NCBI GenBank assembly: GCA_903908065.1
Contig: CAIVQO010000053.1
Location: 17,004-81,003, forward strand
DNA length: 64,000 nucleotides
Direction of reading: 5' to 3'
From: an uncultured beta proteobacterium
GTDB lineage: Bacteria > Pseudomonadota > Gammaproteobacteria > Burkholderiales > Rhodocyclaceae
The notes beneath the pieces were generated by a model. It was given only the letters and a program-made list of their open reading frames with translations. It had not been told where the DNA came from and searched no databases. The translations under genes were made by a program, and so were the position numbers. This document shows positions 26,725 through 37,566 of this stretch, piece after piece; the first letter of the stretch is position 1, and each line of letters starts with the position of its first letter.

Positions 26725-27516
26725 ATGTACACCAACATCGTTACCGAAATCGACCTCGGCGTCGGCATCATCACCCTCAACCGGCCCGAACGCCACAATG
26801 CCTTCGACGACGCGCTGATTGCGGAACTCTCGGACGCCATCAATCGCATGTCCGGCGACCCGGCCGTGCGCGTGCTGGTGATTTCCAGCACCGGCAAGAG
26901 TTTTTGCGCCGGCGCCGACCTTAACTGGATGAAGCGCGCCGCCGGTTACGGCGAGGAGGAGAACCTTCGCGATTCGCGCGCCTTGGCCCAGATGCTGAGA
27001 CGTCTGGCGCAGTGCCCCAAACCGACAATCGCCCGCATCCAGGGCCCCGCCTACGGCGGTGGCGTTGGCCTGGTCGCCTGCTGCGATATCGCCGTCGGCA
27101 CGCTCGACGCCCAGTTTTCGCTGACCGAAGTCAAGCTCGGCATCATCCCCGCCGTGATCAGCCCGCATGTGATTGCCGCCATCGGCGAGCGCTATGCGCG
27201 ACGCTACATGCTGACCGCTGAACGCTTCTCTGCCGCCGAGGCGTATCGGATCGGCCTGCTGCACGAGATGGTGGTAGACGAATCCGGGCTCGACGAGGCG
27301 CTGGGCGAGATCATCGATGCGCTGTTGAAGAACGGCCCGCGCGCGTTGGCCGAGTGCAAGCAGCTTATTTCCGCGGTGGCCTGGAAGCCGCTCTCCGACG
27401 AGGTGGTGGAGGACACCGCGCAGCGCATCACGCGCCTGCGCGCCAGTGAAGAAGGCCGCGAAGGCATGACGGCTTTCCTCGAGAAGCGCAAACCCAACTG
27501 GATTGCCGGGGTCTGA
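26725..27516 (+). CDS. liuC: Methylglutaconyl-CoA hydratase
   Basis: A 263-residue crotonase expected to hydrate 3-methylglutaconyl-CoA to HMG-CoA. GKSFCAGADLNWMKR is close to AUH-type hydratases, and GPAYGGGVGLVACCDIA forms the second oxyanion part. Its place between the two methylcrotonyl-CoA carboxylase subunits matches known liu operons and supports the assignment. Two bases separate it from liuD. Confidence 0.93.
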   Translation: MYTNIVTEIDLGVGIITLNRPERHNAFDDALIAELSDAINRMSGDPAVRVLVISSTGKSFCAGADLNWMKRAAGYGEEENLRDSRALAQMLRRLAQCPKPTIARIQGPAYGGGVGLVACCDIAVGTLDAQFSLTEVKLGIIPAVISPHVIAAIGERYARRYMLTAERFSAAEAYRIGLLHEMVVDESGLDEALGEIIDALLKNGPRALAECKQLISAVAWKPLSDEVVEDTAQRITRLRASEEGREGMTAFLEKRKPNWIAGV

Positions 27517-27518
27517 AC

Positions 27519-29522
<2,004 letters not shown>

Positions 29523-29534
29523 TCGTGAACTCGC

Positions 29535-30458
29535 ATGACCCTCCCCAGCAAAGTACGCATCGTCGAAGTCGGTCCGCGTGACGGCCTGCAGAACGAGAAG
29601 AAGCCCGTCGCCACCGAAACCAAGGTCGAGCTGATCGATCGCCTCGGCAGGGCGGGCCTCAAGAGCATCGAGGCCACCGCCTTCGTCTCGCCCAAGTGGG
29701 TGCCGCAGATGGCCGACAACGCCGAGGTCTTCGCCGCCATCGAGAAGCTGCCCGATGTCGCCTACCCGGTGCTGACGCCGAACATGAAGGGCTTCGAAGC
29801 GGCCCTGGCCGCCGGCGCCAAGGAGGTCGCGGTATTCGGTGCCGCGTCCGAGTCCTTCTCGCAAAAGAACATCAACTGCTCCATCGCCGAGTCACTGGAT
29901 CGTTTCCGTCCCATCGTCGAGGCGGCCAAGGCCGCAGACGTCAAGGTTCGCGGCTATGTTTCCTGCGTGCTGGGCTGTCCCTACGAAGGCGAGGTGATGC
30001 CCCTGGCGGTGGCCGACGTTGCCGTGGCGCTGATCGAAATGGGCTGCTATGAAGTCAGCCTCGGCGACACCATCGGCATGGGCACGCCGGAGCGCACCAA
30101 GGACATGATCGAGGCCGTCGCGCGGCGCGTGCCGCTGAAGAAGATCGCTGGCCACTTCCATGACACCTATGGCATGGCGACCGCCAATATTTACGCCTCG
30201 CTGCAAATGGGCATCGGCATCTTCGACAGCTCGGTCGCCGGCCTCGGTGGCTGCCCCTACGCCGCGGGTGCTTCGGGCAATGTCGCCACGGAAGACGTGG
30301 TCTGGCTGCTCAGGGGGTTGGGCATCGATACCGGCATCGACCTCGATGCGCTGGTCGATACCGGCGCCTGGATTTCAAAGAAGCTCAAGCGCGAGTCCGC
30401 TTCGCGCGTGGCCCGCGCCCTGATGGCGAAACGCGAGGCGAAGGGCGTGGCGGCGTGA
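29535..30458 (+). CDS. liuE: Hydroxymethylglutaryl-CoA lyase
   Basis: A 307-residue TIM-barrel enzyme that cleaves HMG-CoA to acetyl-CoA and acetoacetate, the last leucine-specific step. Signatures are [13 protein letters not shown] at the N-terminus, [24 protein letters not shown] (metal ligands) and the active-site Cys loop [19 protein letters not shown]. It is 12 bases after liuD and overlaps the small DUF1289 gene by GTGA. Confidence 0.97.
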   Translation: MTLPSKVRIVEVGPRDGLQNEKKPVATETKVELIDRLGRAGLKSIEATAFVSPKWVPQMADNAEVFAAIEKLPDVAYPVLTPNMKGFEAALAAGAKEVAVFGAASESFSQKNINCSIAESLDRFRPIVEAAKAADVKVRGYVSCVLGCPYEGEVMPLAVADVAVALIEMGCYEVSLGDTIGMGTPERTKDMIEAVARRVPLKKIAGHFHDTYGMATANIYASLQMGIGIFDSSVAGLGGCPYAAGASGNVATEDVVWLLRGLGIDTGIDLDALVDTGAWISKKLKRESASRVARALMAKREAKGVAA

Positions 30459-30691
30459 CACGCTTGCGCAAAGCCGGCGAGGACGTCGGCGCCGGCGTGG
30501 ATTCTCCCTGTATCGATGTATGCCGAATGGACGGCGAGTTGTGCGTCGGCTGTTATCGCACGCTGGACGAAATCGTGCGCTGGTCCTCCGCAAGTGATGA
30601 CGACAAACGTGAAATCCTGGCCGCCGTCGCGCAACGACGCGACGACTTGGCGCCAGGCAGCGAGTTCAACCGCAATCGCCTGGGGCAATGA
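30455..30691 (+). CDS. DUF1289 small protein
   Basis: A 78-residue protein with the DUF1289 pattern: [20 protein letters not shown] holds four Cys that probably bind a metal or Fe-S centre, followed by [17 protein letters not shown]. The function of the family is not established. GTGA overlap with liuE upstream and ATGA overlap with the MBL hydrolase downstream place it firmly in the operon. Confidence 0.85.
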   Translation: MTRLRKAGEDVGAGVDSPCIDVCRMDGELCVGCYRTLDEIVRWSSASDDDKREILAAVAQRRDDLAPGSEFNRNRLGQ

Positions 30692-31617
30692 GGCTCCCTG
30701 ACTCGATCCAGGTCATCGAGCGCGGCTGGCTGTCCTCGAACAACGTGCTGCTGTTCGACGGCGATTCCGCCACCCTGGTGGATGCCGGGTATGTCGGCCA
30801 TGCGCCGCAGACCCTGTCGCTGGTTAAGTCGGCGCTTGCCGCACGGCGCGGCAGCACGGGTCTGGCGCGCATCATCAACACCCATTCCCATTCCGATCAC
30901 ATCGGCGGCAACGCCAGCCTGCAGGCCGCCTTCGGTTGCCGCATCGTGATACCCGCCGGGATCGAGCGCATGGTTGCCGAGTGGGATACCGATGCGCTGC
31001 TGCTGGACCAGGCCAAACAGCAGGGCGAGCGCTTCGCCCATGACGAGGTGATCGAGCCCGACGGTGCGTTCGAAATGGGCGGCCTCGCCTGGAAGGCCCA
31101 TGCGGCGCCTGGCCATGACATGAATGCGCTGATCTACCACTGTGCCGAACGGCGTATCCTGATTTCCGGCGATGCCCTGTGGCAGGACGGCTTCGGCATC
31201 ATCTTTGGCGAGCTCATGGGCGACCAGGATGCCCTGCCGGCAACGCGCCGCACACTCGAAACGATCGCGTCCCTGCCCGTCGATATCGTCATTCCCGGCC
31301 ACGGCCCGGCCTTCGACGATGTGGAAGGCGCACTCGCGCGAGCTTTCCGCCGCCTCGATTCCTTCGAGGCCGACCCGACGCGCGTCGGCCGCAACGCGGT
31401 GCGCGCCTGCTTTACGTTCAACCTGCTTGACCTGCAGCGCCTCAAGGAAGACGAATTACCGGGTTACCTGAAAAGCGTGCCCTTCTTCCACAATGTCAAA
31501 ATGCGCATGCTGGGTTTCTCCGATGACGATTTTGCCTCCTGGCTGCTGGGTGAACTTCTGCGCTCGCGCTCAATCGAGTTGCGTGACGGCTGGATCTATC
31601 CGACCATCGCGCCCTGA
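30688..31617 (+). CDS. MBL-fold metallo-hydrolase
   Basis: A 309-residue metallo-beta-lactamase-fold hydrolase. The metal-binding core is NTHSHSDHIGG, with later ligands in APGHDMNALIYH, ISGDAL and IPGHGPAFD. The C-terminal part (PFFHNVKMRMLGFSDDDF) is a helical extension. It is the last gene of the liu operon, joined by an ATGA overlap. Its substrate is unknown; thioester hydrolysis is plausible. Confidence 0.87.
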   Translation: MRLPDSIQVIERGWLSSNNVLLFDGDSATLVDAGYVGHAPQTLSLVKSALAARRGSTGLARIINTHSHSDHIGGNASLQAAFGCRIVIPAGIERMVAEWDTDALLLDQAKQQGERFAHDEVIEPDGAFEMGGLAWKAHAAPGHDMNALIYHCAERRILISGDALWQDGFGIIFGELMGDQDALPATRRTLETIASLPVDIVIPGHGPAFDDVEGALARAFRRLDSFEADPTRVGRNAVRACFTFNLLDLQRLKEDELPGYLKSVPFFHNVKMRMLGFSDDDFASWLLGELLRSRSIELRDGWIYPTIAP

Positions 31618-31661
31618 CGTCCTTGCGCCAAGGGCGGCGCCAATCCGCTATGCTAGCCGCC

Positions 31662-32504
31662 ATGCAAGTCGTGCTCATCAGCGGCCTTTCCGGCTCAGGC
31701 AAGTCCATCGCCCTCAATGTACTCGAGGACTCGGGTTATTACTGTGTCGACAACCTGCCGGCGCCGCTGCTTTCCGACCTCGTGCAGCACTTGCGACTGG
31801 AGGGCCACGAGCAGGTGGCAGTGGCGGTGGATATGCGTGGCGGATCGAGCATTGCCGCCCTGCCGCCGCAGCTGCGCCATCTCGAGTTCGACGGCATCGG
31901 CCTGCGCTTCGTGTTCCTCGATGCGCGCAACGATGTCCTGATCCAGCGTTTTTCCGAAACCCGGCGCCGGCATCCGCTGGCCGAAGGCGACGTCACCCTC
32001 GACGAGGCCATCGCACGCGAGCGTGAAGCGCTGGAAACACTGGCCTCGCTGGGACACCACATCGACACCAGCAACCTGCGGCCCAATGCCTTGCGCGCCA
32101 TCGTCAAGGATTTCGTCGCACTGGACGCCGGCAGCGGCCTGACCCTGCTGTTCGAATCCTTCGGCTTCAAGCACGGCATACCGCTCGACGCCGACCTGGT
32201 GTTCGATGTCCGCTGCCTGCCCAATCCCCACTACGATCCGGCCCTGCGTCCCCTTACCGGGCGAGATGAAGCCGTAATCAGGTTTCTCGAAGCGCAGCCC
32301 GAGGTCGGCAAGATGGAGTCCGACCTGCGCCGCTTCATCGCCGATTGGCTGCCTGCCTATGTGCGCGACAACCGTTCCTACCTGACGGTCGGCATCGGTT
32401 GTACCGGGGGGCAACATCGCTCGGTGTATCTGGCGGAAAGGCTGGCGGCGCATTTTCGTCCCTCGGCCCGCGTGCTGGTGCGCCACCGCAGCCTGGTCGA
32501 ATGA
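31662..32504 (+). CDS. rapZ: RNase adapter / nucleotide-binding protein RapZ
   Basis: A 280-residue RapZ (YvcJ) family protein. The N-terminal P-loop is ISGLSGSGKSIALNVLED, and the C-terminal RNA-binding domain includes GIGCTGGQHRSVYLAERL. In E. coli RapZ guides RNase E to the GlmZ small RNA and so controls glucosamine-6-phosphate synthase. In many betaproteobacteria it sits with hprK and PTS genes; here it is followed by a NusG-II protein and a Gx transporter. The ATG at 31662 is preferred over upstream in-frame codons because the conserved MQVVLISG begins there. Confidence 0.95.
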   Translation: MQVVLISGLSGSGKSIALNVLEDSGYYCVDNLPAPLLSDLVQHLRLEGHEQVAVAVDMRGGSSIAALPPQLRHLEFDGIGLRFVFLDARNDVLIQRFSETRRRHPLAEGDVTLDEAIAREREALETLASLGHHIDTSNLRPNALRAIVKDFVALDAGSGLTLLFESFGFKHGIPLDADLVFDVRCLPNPHYDPALRPLTGRDEAVIRFLEAQPEVGKMESDLRRFIADWLPAYVRDNRSYLTVGIGCTGGQHRSVYLAERLAAHFRPSARVLVRHRSLVE

Positions 32505-32947
32505 AGTCGTCCCTGCCCGAGGGCCTGCGCGAACTCTTCCAGCAGGCCACCCGTCGTGGCGACGTGCCCTGGCAGGCGCTATTGCGACCGGGCGATTGGG
32601 CACTGCTGGCAATTTCGGCAGCGCTGGTCGCCGCCTCCTTTCCCTTGCTCTGGCGCGGCGGCATAGCCGATCGCGCCATCGTCAAGCGTGACGGCCAGCT
32701 GATCACCGAGCTCGCCTTGAACACGCCGCGCCGCTATGAAGTGCAAGGGCCTATCGGCACCACGGTGATCGAGGTGCAGCCGGGCCGCGCGCGCGTGCTG
32801 TCCGACCCCGGGCCGCGCCAGTATTGCGTGCAGCAGGGCTGGCTGACGCGCGCCAATGCGGTGGCGATCTGCGCGCCGAACCACATCAGCCTGCAACTGG
32901 GCGGGCGCGGCGGCGCCAATGCGAGCTATGACAGCATCAACTATTGA
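32501..32947 (+). CDS. NusG domain II-containing membrane-anchored protein
   Basis: A 148-residue protein with one membrane helix (about residues 34-51, LLAISAALVAASFPLLW) and a C-terminal NusG-II beta domain (RRYEVQGPIGTTVIEVQPGR and QYCVQQGWLTRANAVAICAP). Proteins with this domain are commonly encoded beside Gx-type transporters, as here; their role is unproven. It overlaps the rapZ stop by ATGA. Confidence 0.85.
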   Translation: MKSSLPEGLRELFQQATRRGDVPWQALLRPGDWALLAISAALVAASFPLLWRGGIADRAIVKRDGQLITELALNTPRRYEVQGPIGTTVIEVQPGRARVLSDPGPRQYCVQQGWLTRANAVAICAPNHISLQLGGRGGANASYDSINY

Positions 32948-33461
32948 GCTACCGGTCGGCGACGACGATCGGCGCATTGCCCGCTACGCCGCTGCCGCGA
33001 TTGCGCTTTCCGTCGCCGAGGCGGCCTTGCCCAGCCCGTTGCCGGGGATCAAGCCGGGCCTGGCCAACATCATCGTGCTGGTGGTGCTGGCGCGCCACGG
33101 CTGGCGCGATGCCGCCTGGGTCAGCCTGCTGCGGGTGGTGGCGGGCAGCCTCGCCATCGGGCAGTTCCTTGCCCCCGGCTTCTTCCTTGCCCTGGCCGGT
33201 GCACTGTGCAGCCTGGCCATGCTGGCGCTGGCGCAGGCTCTGCCGGCACGCTGGTTCGGACCGGTGACGGCAAGCGTGCTGGCCGCCTTCGCCCACATCG
33301 GCGGCCAGATCCTGGTGGCCCGGACCTGGTTGGTGCCTCATGACGGTGTCTTTTTCCTGATACCGATGTTCGCTGTCGCGGCATTGTTCTTCGGCACGAT
33401 CAACGGCCTGATTGCGGCGCGCCTGCTGGCGACGCCACCCCGCGCGGATTCCGCGACATGA
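32928..33461 (+). CDS. Gx-family transporter / heptaprenyl synthase component I-like
   Basis: A 177-residue integral membrane protein with about five helices. SPLPGIKPGLANIIVLVVLA and SLLRVVAGSLAIGQFLAPGF match the Gx transporter (Hpre_diP_synt_I) family, probably a substrate-binding membrane component with an unknown cargo. The ATG at 32928 overlaps the previous gene by 20 bases. There is no good ribosome site, so coupling to the upstream gene is likely; an ATG at 32919 is an alternative. Confidence 0.82.
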   Translation: MTASTIELPVGDDDRRIARYAAAAIALSVAEAALPSPLPGIKPGLANIIVLVVLARHGWRDAAWVSLLRVVAGSLAIGQFLAPGFFLALAGALCSLAMLALAQALPARWFGPVTASVLAAFAHIGGQILVARTWLVPHDGVFFLIPMFAVAALFFGTINGLIAARLLATPPRADSAT

Positions 33462-34066
33462 TCATCCCGCTGTTTCCCCTGCGCTCCGTGCTTTTCCCCG
33501 GCGGGCGGCTGCCACTGAAGATCTTCGAGCAGCGTTACATGGACATGGCCAAGGTCTGCCTCAAGGAATCGAGCGCCTTTGGCATCTGCCTGCTGGCGGC
33601 CGGGGAGGAAGTTGCCCGGCCGGGGCAGGTGCCGGCAGCACCCGAATCGGTCGGCACGCTGGCCCACATCGCCGACTGGGACATGCCGCAACTCGGCGTG
33701 CTCAACATCGTCGCCCAGGGCGGTGACCGCTTTCGCCTCCTGCGCCATTGGGTCGAGCCGTCCGGGCTGCTGCGCGGCGAGATCGAGGCGCTTGCCGAGC
33801 CGGCGGTGTTACCGATTCCCGGCGCTTACGCCCGCCTGGTGCCGCTGCTGCGTGCCATCGTCGAGGACATGGCGGACAAAGCGCCCAATGCGCCAGGCAA
33901 GCCGCATCGCTTCTTCGATGCCAACTGGTTGGGCATGCGCTATGCCGAAGTGCTGCCGATACCGCTTGCCGCCAGGCAGAAGCTGCTGGAAATCGAGGAT
34001 GGCATTGACCGGCTGGAAATCATCTACCGCTTCCTCGAAGGCAAGGGTTTGCTGCCCGAGGGCTGA
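33458..34066 (+). CDS. Lon substrate-binding domain protein
   Basis: A 202-residue protein made of the Lon protease N-terminal (LAN) domain only. MIIPLFPLRSVLFPGGRLPL and FEQRYMDMAKVC at the start are diagnostic. There is no AAA or peptidase domain. Such stand-alone proteins may recruit substrates or bind damaged protein; function is unproven. It overlaps the previous gene by ATGA, and its last 43 bases overlap the convergent mutY. Confidence 0.9.
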   Translation: MIIPLFPLRSVLFPGGRLPLKIFEQRYMDMAKVCLKESSAFGICLLAAGEEVARPGQVPAAPESVGTLAHIADWDMPQLGVLNIVAQGGDRFRLLRHWVEPSGLLRGEIEALAEPAVLPIPGAYARLVPLLRAIVEDMADKAPNAPGKPHRFFDANWLGMRYAEVLPIPLAARQKLLEIEDGIDRLEIIYRFLEGKGLLPEG

Positions 34067-35172
34067 TCAAGGCTTTCGAGGATCCGGCGAACCGGCGCCG
34101 GCAGGCCGGTCTGCGACAGCTCATCCATGCCGACCCATTGCAGGCCAGGCTCCATGGCCACGGCGAGCGGCTCGACGCGCAGCAGCAACGGCGTGATGTG
34201 CAGGCGGAAATGGCTGAAGGCGTGGTCAAAAGTCGGCGCTGGGGATACGGTGACCACCCGGCAAGCGAAGCGTTGCGCCACCCAGCTTGCCGCCTCTGTC
34301 TCCGCCGGCAGCTCCGGCAGCGACAGCAGGCCGCCCCAGATGCCTGCGGGAGGCCGGGTTTCCAAGAGGATGCGACAGCCGTCGAGCAAAACCAGCAAGG
34401 TCGCTTCGCGGCGTGGAACCGCCTTGCGTGGTTTCGGACTCGGCAACTCTCCGGTGCGACCGATCTTCAGCGCAACACAGATCTCATTGAGCGGGCAGGC
34501 CTCGCAGCGCGGTTTGGCGCGCGTGCAGACCATGGCGCCAAGGTCCATCTGTGCCTGGTTGTACGTGCCGCCATTGCACGGGGGCATCAGCTCGGTGGCC
34601 AGCGCCCAGAGCTGCTTTTCCACGGCGCCGGTCCCGGGAAAACCCTCGACTCCGAAGGCGCGGCACAACACGCGCTTGACGTTGCCGTCGAGTATCGGTG
34701 CCTGCGCGTCGAAGCAGAAGGTGGCAATCGAGTTGGCGGTGGAACGGCCGATTCCCGGCAGCAAGGCGATGGCGTCGGCGTCGTGCGGAAAGCGGCCGCC
34801 ATGTTCGCGCACCACAGTCAGGGCGCAGGCATGCAGGTTGCGTGCTCGGGCGTAGTAGCCGAGGCCGCTCCACAAAGTCATGACCTCGGACACGGGCGCC
34901 GCGGCAAGCGCGTCGAGACTGGGGAAGCGTTGCAAAAAGCGCTCGTAGTAGGGCACCACCGTCGCGACCTGGGTCTGCTGCAGCATGATTTCCGACAGCC
35001 AGACGCGATAGGGGTCGGTGGTGTTCTGCCACGGCATGTCGTGGCGGCCATGGCGCGCGTGCCATTTGATCAGGCGCCCGGCGAAGCTTGCCTTGTCCCC
35101 GTCTTCATCCCCAGGGGCCTGGGGGACTTTGCTTCGCCGCTTTTGTCGGGGCCGCCCGGCGGAAGCGCTCAC
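34024..35172 (-). CDS. mutY: Adenine DNA glycosylase
   Basis: A 382-residue base-excision enzyme that removes A mispaired with 8-oxoguanine. The HhH-GPD fold shows [26 protein letters not shown] with the catalytic Asp segment [13 protein letters not shown], and the 4Fe-4S ligands in [21 protein letters not shown]-terminal NUDIX-like domain recognises 8-oxoG; a dispersed-repeat copy is read in it as TVSPAPTF just before FSHFRL. The GTG start overlaps the purT stop. The 3' end runs 43 bases into the opposite gene. Confidence 0.96.
   Translation of the reverse strand: MSASAGRPRQKRRSKVPQAPGDEDGDKASFAGRLIKWHARHGRHDMPWQNTTDPYRVWLSEIMLQQTQVATVVPYYERFLQRFPSLDALAAAPVSEVMTLWSGLGYYARARNLHACALTVVREHGGRFPHDADAIALLPGIGRSTANSIATFCFDAQAPILDGNVKRVLCRAFGVEGFPGTGAVEKQLWALATELMPPCNGGTYNQAQMDLGAMVCTRAKPRCEACPLNEICVALKIGRTGELPSPKPRKAVPRREATLLVLLDGCRILLETRPPAGIWGGLLSLPELPAETEAASWVAQRFACRVVTVSPAPTFDHAFSHFRLHITPLLLRVEPLAVAMEPGLQWVGMDELSQTGLPAPVRRILESLDQPSGSKPLPSRKR
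34228..34253 (-). repeat. Dispersed repeat copy 6
   Basis: Copy in the C-terminal domain of mutY. On the gene strand it contains GTATCCCCAGCGCCGACTTT and reads VSPAPTF. Confidence 0.7.
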
Positions 35173-36392
35173 CCCTTGACCGGCTTGACGCGCGCGGCGG
35201 CCAGCTTGGCGCGGCGGCGCGCTTCATCGGTGTTGTCGGCATTCGCCATGGCGACGCCCATGCGCCGCTTGACGAAGCTCTCCGGCTTGCCGAACAGGCG
35301 CAGGTCCGATTCCGGTACCTGCAGGGCCTCGGCGACGCCTTCGAAGGCAATGCCCTTTTCTTCCATGCCGCCGTACACCACGGCCGAGGCGCCGGGGCGG
35401 CGCAGGCTGGTATCAACCGGCAGGCCGAGGATCGCCCGCGCATGCAATTCGAATTCCGAGAGGCGCTGGGTGGCCAGCGTCACCAGGCCGGTGTCGTGGG
35501 GACGCGGGCTGACTTCGGAGAACCAGACCATGTCGCCCTTGACGAACAGCTCGACGCCGAAGATGCCGCGTCCGCCCAGGTTGCTCGTGACGGCACGGGC
35601 GATGTCGCGCGACTTTTGCAGCGCCGTCGGCGTCATCGGCATCGGCTGCCAGCTCTCGACGTAATCGCCGTTCACCTGCACGTGGCCGATCGGGTCGCAG
35701 AAGAAGGTCTCGACCTCGCCGGATACTCCGATGGCGCGTACCGTCAGCTGGGTGATCTCGTAGTCGAAGTCGATGAAACCCTCGACGATGATGCGTCCGG
35801 CTCCTACACGGCCGGCGGCCTGCGAGTAGTCCCAAGCCTGTTGCACGTCCGCGGCGGACTTCACCAGCGACTGGCCCTTGCCGGAGGACGACATGACCGG
35901 CTTGATCACGCACGGATATCCGATGCCGCCGTCAATGGCGGCCTGCAGTTCGGCCAGCGTGTCGGCGAACTTGTAGGGCGAGGTGGCCAGTCCGAGTTCC
36001 TCGGCTGCCAGGCGGCGGATGCCTTCACGGTTCATGGTCAGCTGCGCCGCGCGTGCAGTAGGGATGATCTCGGGGCGGTGGCCGTCGGCGCCGTCGCGTT
36101 CGATCTCGACCAGGGTAGCGGTGGCGATGGCCTCGATCTCGGGCACCACCAGCGCCGGCTTTTCGCGCGCGATCAGCCCGCGCAGGGCCTCGCCGTCGGT
36201 CATCGAAATCACGTGGCTGCGATGCGCCACCTGCATGCCGGGAGCATCGGGGTAGCGATCGACGCCGATCACTTCGCAGCCCAGGCGTTGCAATGCGATA
36301 ATGACCTCCTTGCCCAATTCGCCGCAGCCAAGCAGCATGACCCGGGTGGCGGAAGGGGAAAGCGGGGTGCCGATACGTTTGGCGATGCTCAT
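35169..36392 (-). CDS. purT: Formate-dependent GAR transformylase
   Basis: A 407-residue ATP-grasp enzyme that makes formyl-GAR from GAR, formate and ATP in purine synthesis, an alternative to folate-dependent PurN. ATP-grasp features include [39 protein letters not shown] and [20 protein letters not shown]. It overlaps mutY by four bases (GTGA), so the two are co-transcribed. The upstream region shows no obvious PurR box. Confidence 0.96.
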   Translation of the reverse strand: MSIAKRIGTPLSPSATRVMLLGCGELGKEVIIALQRLGCEVIGVDRYPDAPGMQVAHRSHVISMTDGEALRGLIAREKPALVVPEIEAIATATLVEIERDGADGHRPEIIPTARAAQLTMNREGIRRLAAEELGLATSPYKFADTLAELQAAIDGGIGYPCVIKPVMSSSGKGQSLVKSAADVQQAWDYSQAAGRVGAGRIIVEGFIDFDYEITQLTVRAIGVSGEVETFFCDPIGHVQVNGDYVESWQPMPMTPTALQKSRDIARAVTSNLGGRGIFGVELFVKGDMVWFSEVSPRPHDTGLVTLATQRLSEFELHARAILGLPVDTSLRRPGASAVVYGGMEEKGIAFEGVAEALQVPESDLRLFGKPESFVKRRMGVAMANADNTDEARRRAKLAAARVKPVKG

Positions 36393-36452
36393 CAGGTGCT
36401 CCCGAAAACTAGAAAGTCGCCGGATTTTAGAGCCTGCAGGCGTTCAACCCCA

Positions 36453-36953
36453 ATGAATCAGCCCTACCCGCTTCAACTCGACAGCCGTTCCCTACGCGAC
36501 GCGCTGGGCGAGTTCGCCACTGGCGTCGCCGTGGTCACTGCGCGCAGCGCGGATGGCACGCCGGTCGGCGTCACCATCAATTCCTTCGCCTCGGTGTCCC
36601 TTGAGCCACCGCTCGTATTGTGGAGCCTCGGCCTGTCTTCGCCGTCGCGAGCGGTGTTCGAGGCCTGCAGCCACTATGCGGTCAACATCCTGGCTGCTGA
36701 CCAGGTCGAGTTATCGCAGCGCTTTTCCCAGTCGATCGAGGACCGCTTTGCTGGGCTGGACCTGAAAGTCGGCGCTGGCGACACGCCGCTGCTGGCCGGT
36801 TGCAGTGCCTGGTTCGAGTGCCGCAATGAAATCCGCTATCCCGGCGGTGACCACGTGATCCTGGTCGGCTACGTCGAAAACTTCAGGCGCGAGGCGAAGT
36901 CGCCGCTGGTGTTTCATGGCGGTCGCTATCGCGAACTAGCCTGGCTTTCATGA
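36453..36953 (+). CDS. Flavin reductase-like FMN-binding protein
   Basis: A 166-residue split-barrel flavoprotein of the flavin reductase/HpaC-like group, likely giving reduced flavin to a partner monooxygenase. LGEFATGVAVVTARSADG, GVTINSFASVSLEPPLVLWSL and HVILVGYVENF are typical. A repeat copy is read as KVGAGDTP in the middle of the protein. No monooxygenase is adjacent. Its last 15 bases are the left arm of a strong inverted repeat. Confidence 0.88.
   Translation: MNQPYPLQLDSRSLRDALGEFATGVAVVTARSADGTPVGVTINSFASVSLEPPLVLWSLGLSSPSRAVFEACSHYAVNILAADQVELSQRFSQSIEDRFAGLDLKVGAGDTPLLAGCSAWFECRNEIRYPGGDHVILVGYVENFRREAKSPLVFHGGRYRELAWLS
36764..36786 (-). repeat. Dispersed repeat copy 7
   Basis: Near-perfect reverse-oriented copy (AAAGTCGGCGCTGGCGACAC on the plus strand) within the flavin reductase gene; reads KVGAGDT. 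Confidence 0.75.
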
Positions 36954-36989
36954 TGCGGAATGATGCTTTCCGCTTCATGAAAGCCAGGC
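36939..36989 (+). terminator. Long hairpin overlapping flavin reductase stop
   Basis: A perfect 15-bp inverted repeat (GCCTGGCTTTCATGA at 36939-36953 with 36975-36989) contains a second inner stem (GCGGAA/TTCCGC). The left arm is the final coding codons including the TGA stop. No T-run follows, so it may act as an mRNA-stabilising or rho-assisted terminator structure. Confidence 0.55.
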
Positions 36990-37090
36990 CGTTTGCAAAC
37001 ACCCGCCCCCCTTCGCCCCCCTCGCGGGGGGGCAGGTTTGCTCGCTACGCTCGATATCGGCCCTGCTGAGCCAGGCCTTGCCTGCCGGAC

Positions 37091-37120
37091 ATAAAAAAAG
37101 CCCCGCTCAGTGGCGGGGCT
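37091..37120 (-). terminator. Rho-independent terminator for the small minus-strand gene
   Basis: Read on the minus strand, an 8-bp stem AGCCCCGC/GCGGGGCT (37113-37120 with 37099-37106) is followed by a run of seven T. It lies about 50 bases past the stop of the small gene at 37168-37449. Confidence 0.88.
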
Positions 37121-37167
37121 TAGCGGCCTCGAGGAGGAGGATGAGGCCGAGGAGGAGACGGTTCAGC

Positions 37168-37449
37168 TCAGGATCGGTGGGCTTGCGGGTTCCAGCTGAA
37201 GAGGGCGCGCAGCAGCTCGTTGGCGCGGGCCGCGAGGCCGGGGCCGGTCGTTTGGCGGCGCCGCGATTCATCCTGGGGGTTCCAGGAGAACAGCGGTTGC
37301 AGGGCATTGCCGGCATCGGCGGCAGACCCGCCCAAGAGGCGGAAATACAGGCCAAGGCGCTTGGCCATCAGTCCCTGGATGCGCTGCATTTCGGCGGCGC
37401 GCATGTCCTTGGCTTCCCTGATGATTTTTGCGGTGTCGAGGCGGTACAT
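37168..37449 (-). CDS. Small unknown protein with repeated LFSWNPQ motif
   Basis: A 93-residue protein, no signal or membrane segment. The N-terminal part is a charged helix (AKIIREAKDMRAAEMQRI). The C-terminal part contains two near-identical motifs, LQPLFSWNPQ and LRALFSWNPQ, the second just before the end. An AAGGAA ribosome site precedes the ATG at 37449, and a strong terminator follows, so expression as a single-gene unit is well supported. It diverges from a LysR regulator, which probably controls it. Function is unknown. Confidence 0.7.
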   Translation of the reverse strand: MYRLDTAKIIREAKDMRAAEMQRIQGLMAKRLGLYFRLLGGSAADAGNALQPLFSWNPQDESRRRQTTGPGLAARANELLRALFSWNPQAHRS

Positions 37450-37487
37450 GATGCGTTCCTTTTGGTGCAATGCAATATCGTATGACT

Positions 37488-37500
37488 GCAATGTAATTGC
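37488..37500. promoter_or_regulatory. Candidate LysR-type operator
   Basis: GCAAT-GTA-ATTGC is an imperfect-spaced palindrome in the 117-base AT-rich gap between the small protein and the LysR gene. Two further TGCAAT copies lie just left of it (from 37466). This arrangement fits autoregulation by a LysR protein, but no experiment or alignment supports it. Confidence 0.4.
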
Positions 37501-37566
37501 TTCTACAGAAAACAACAATAAAGACGTTAGGAACAACATTGATGAAAAATATTCCATAATTAGCGA

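Noticed and set aside
30482..30505. Another possible copy of the dispersed repeat in the DUF1289 gene
   Set aside because: It shares only a short GTCGGCGCCGG core common in GC-rich codons, and too few flanking bases match.
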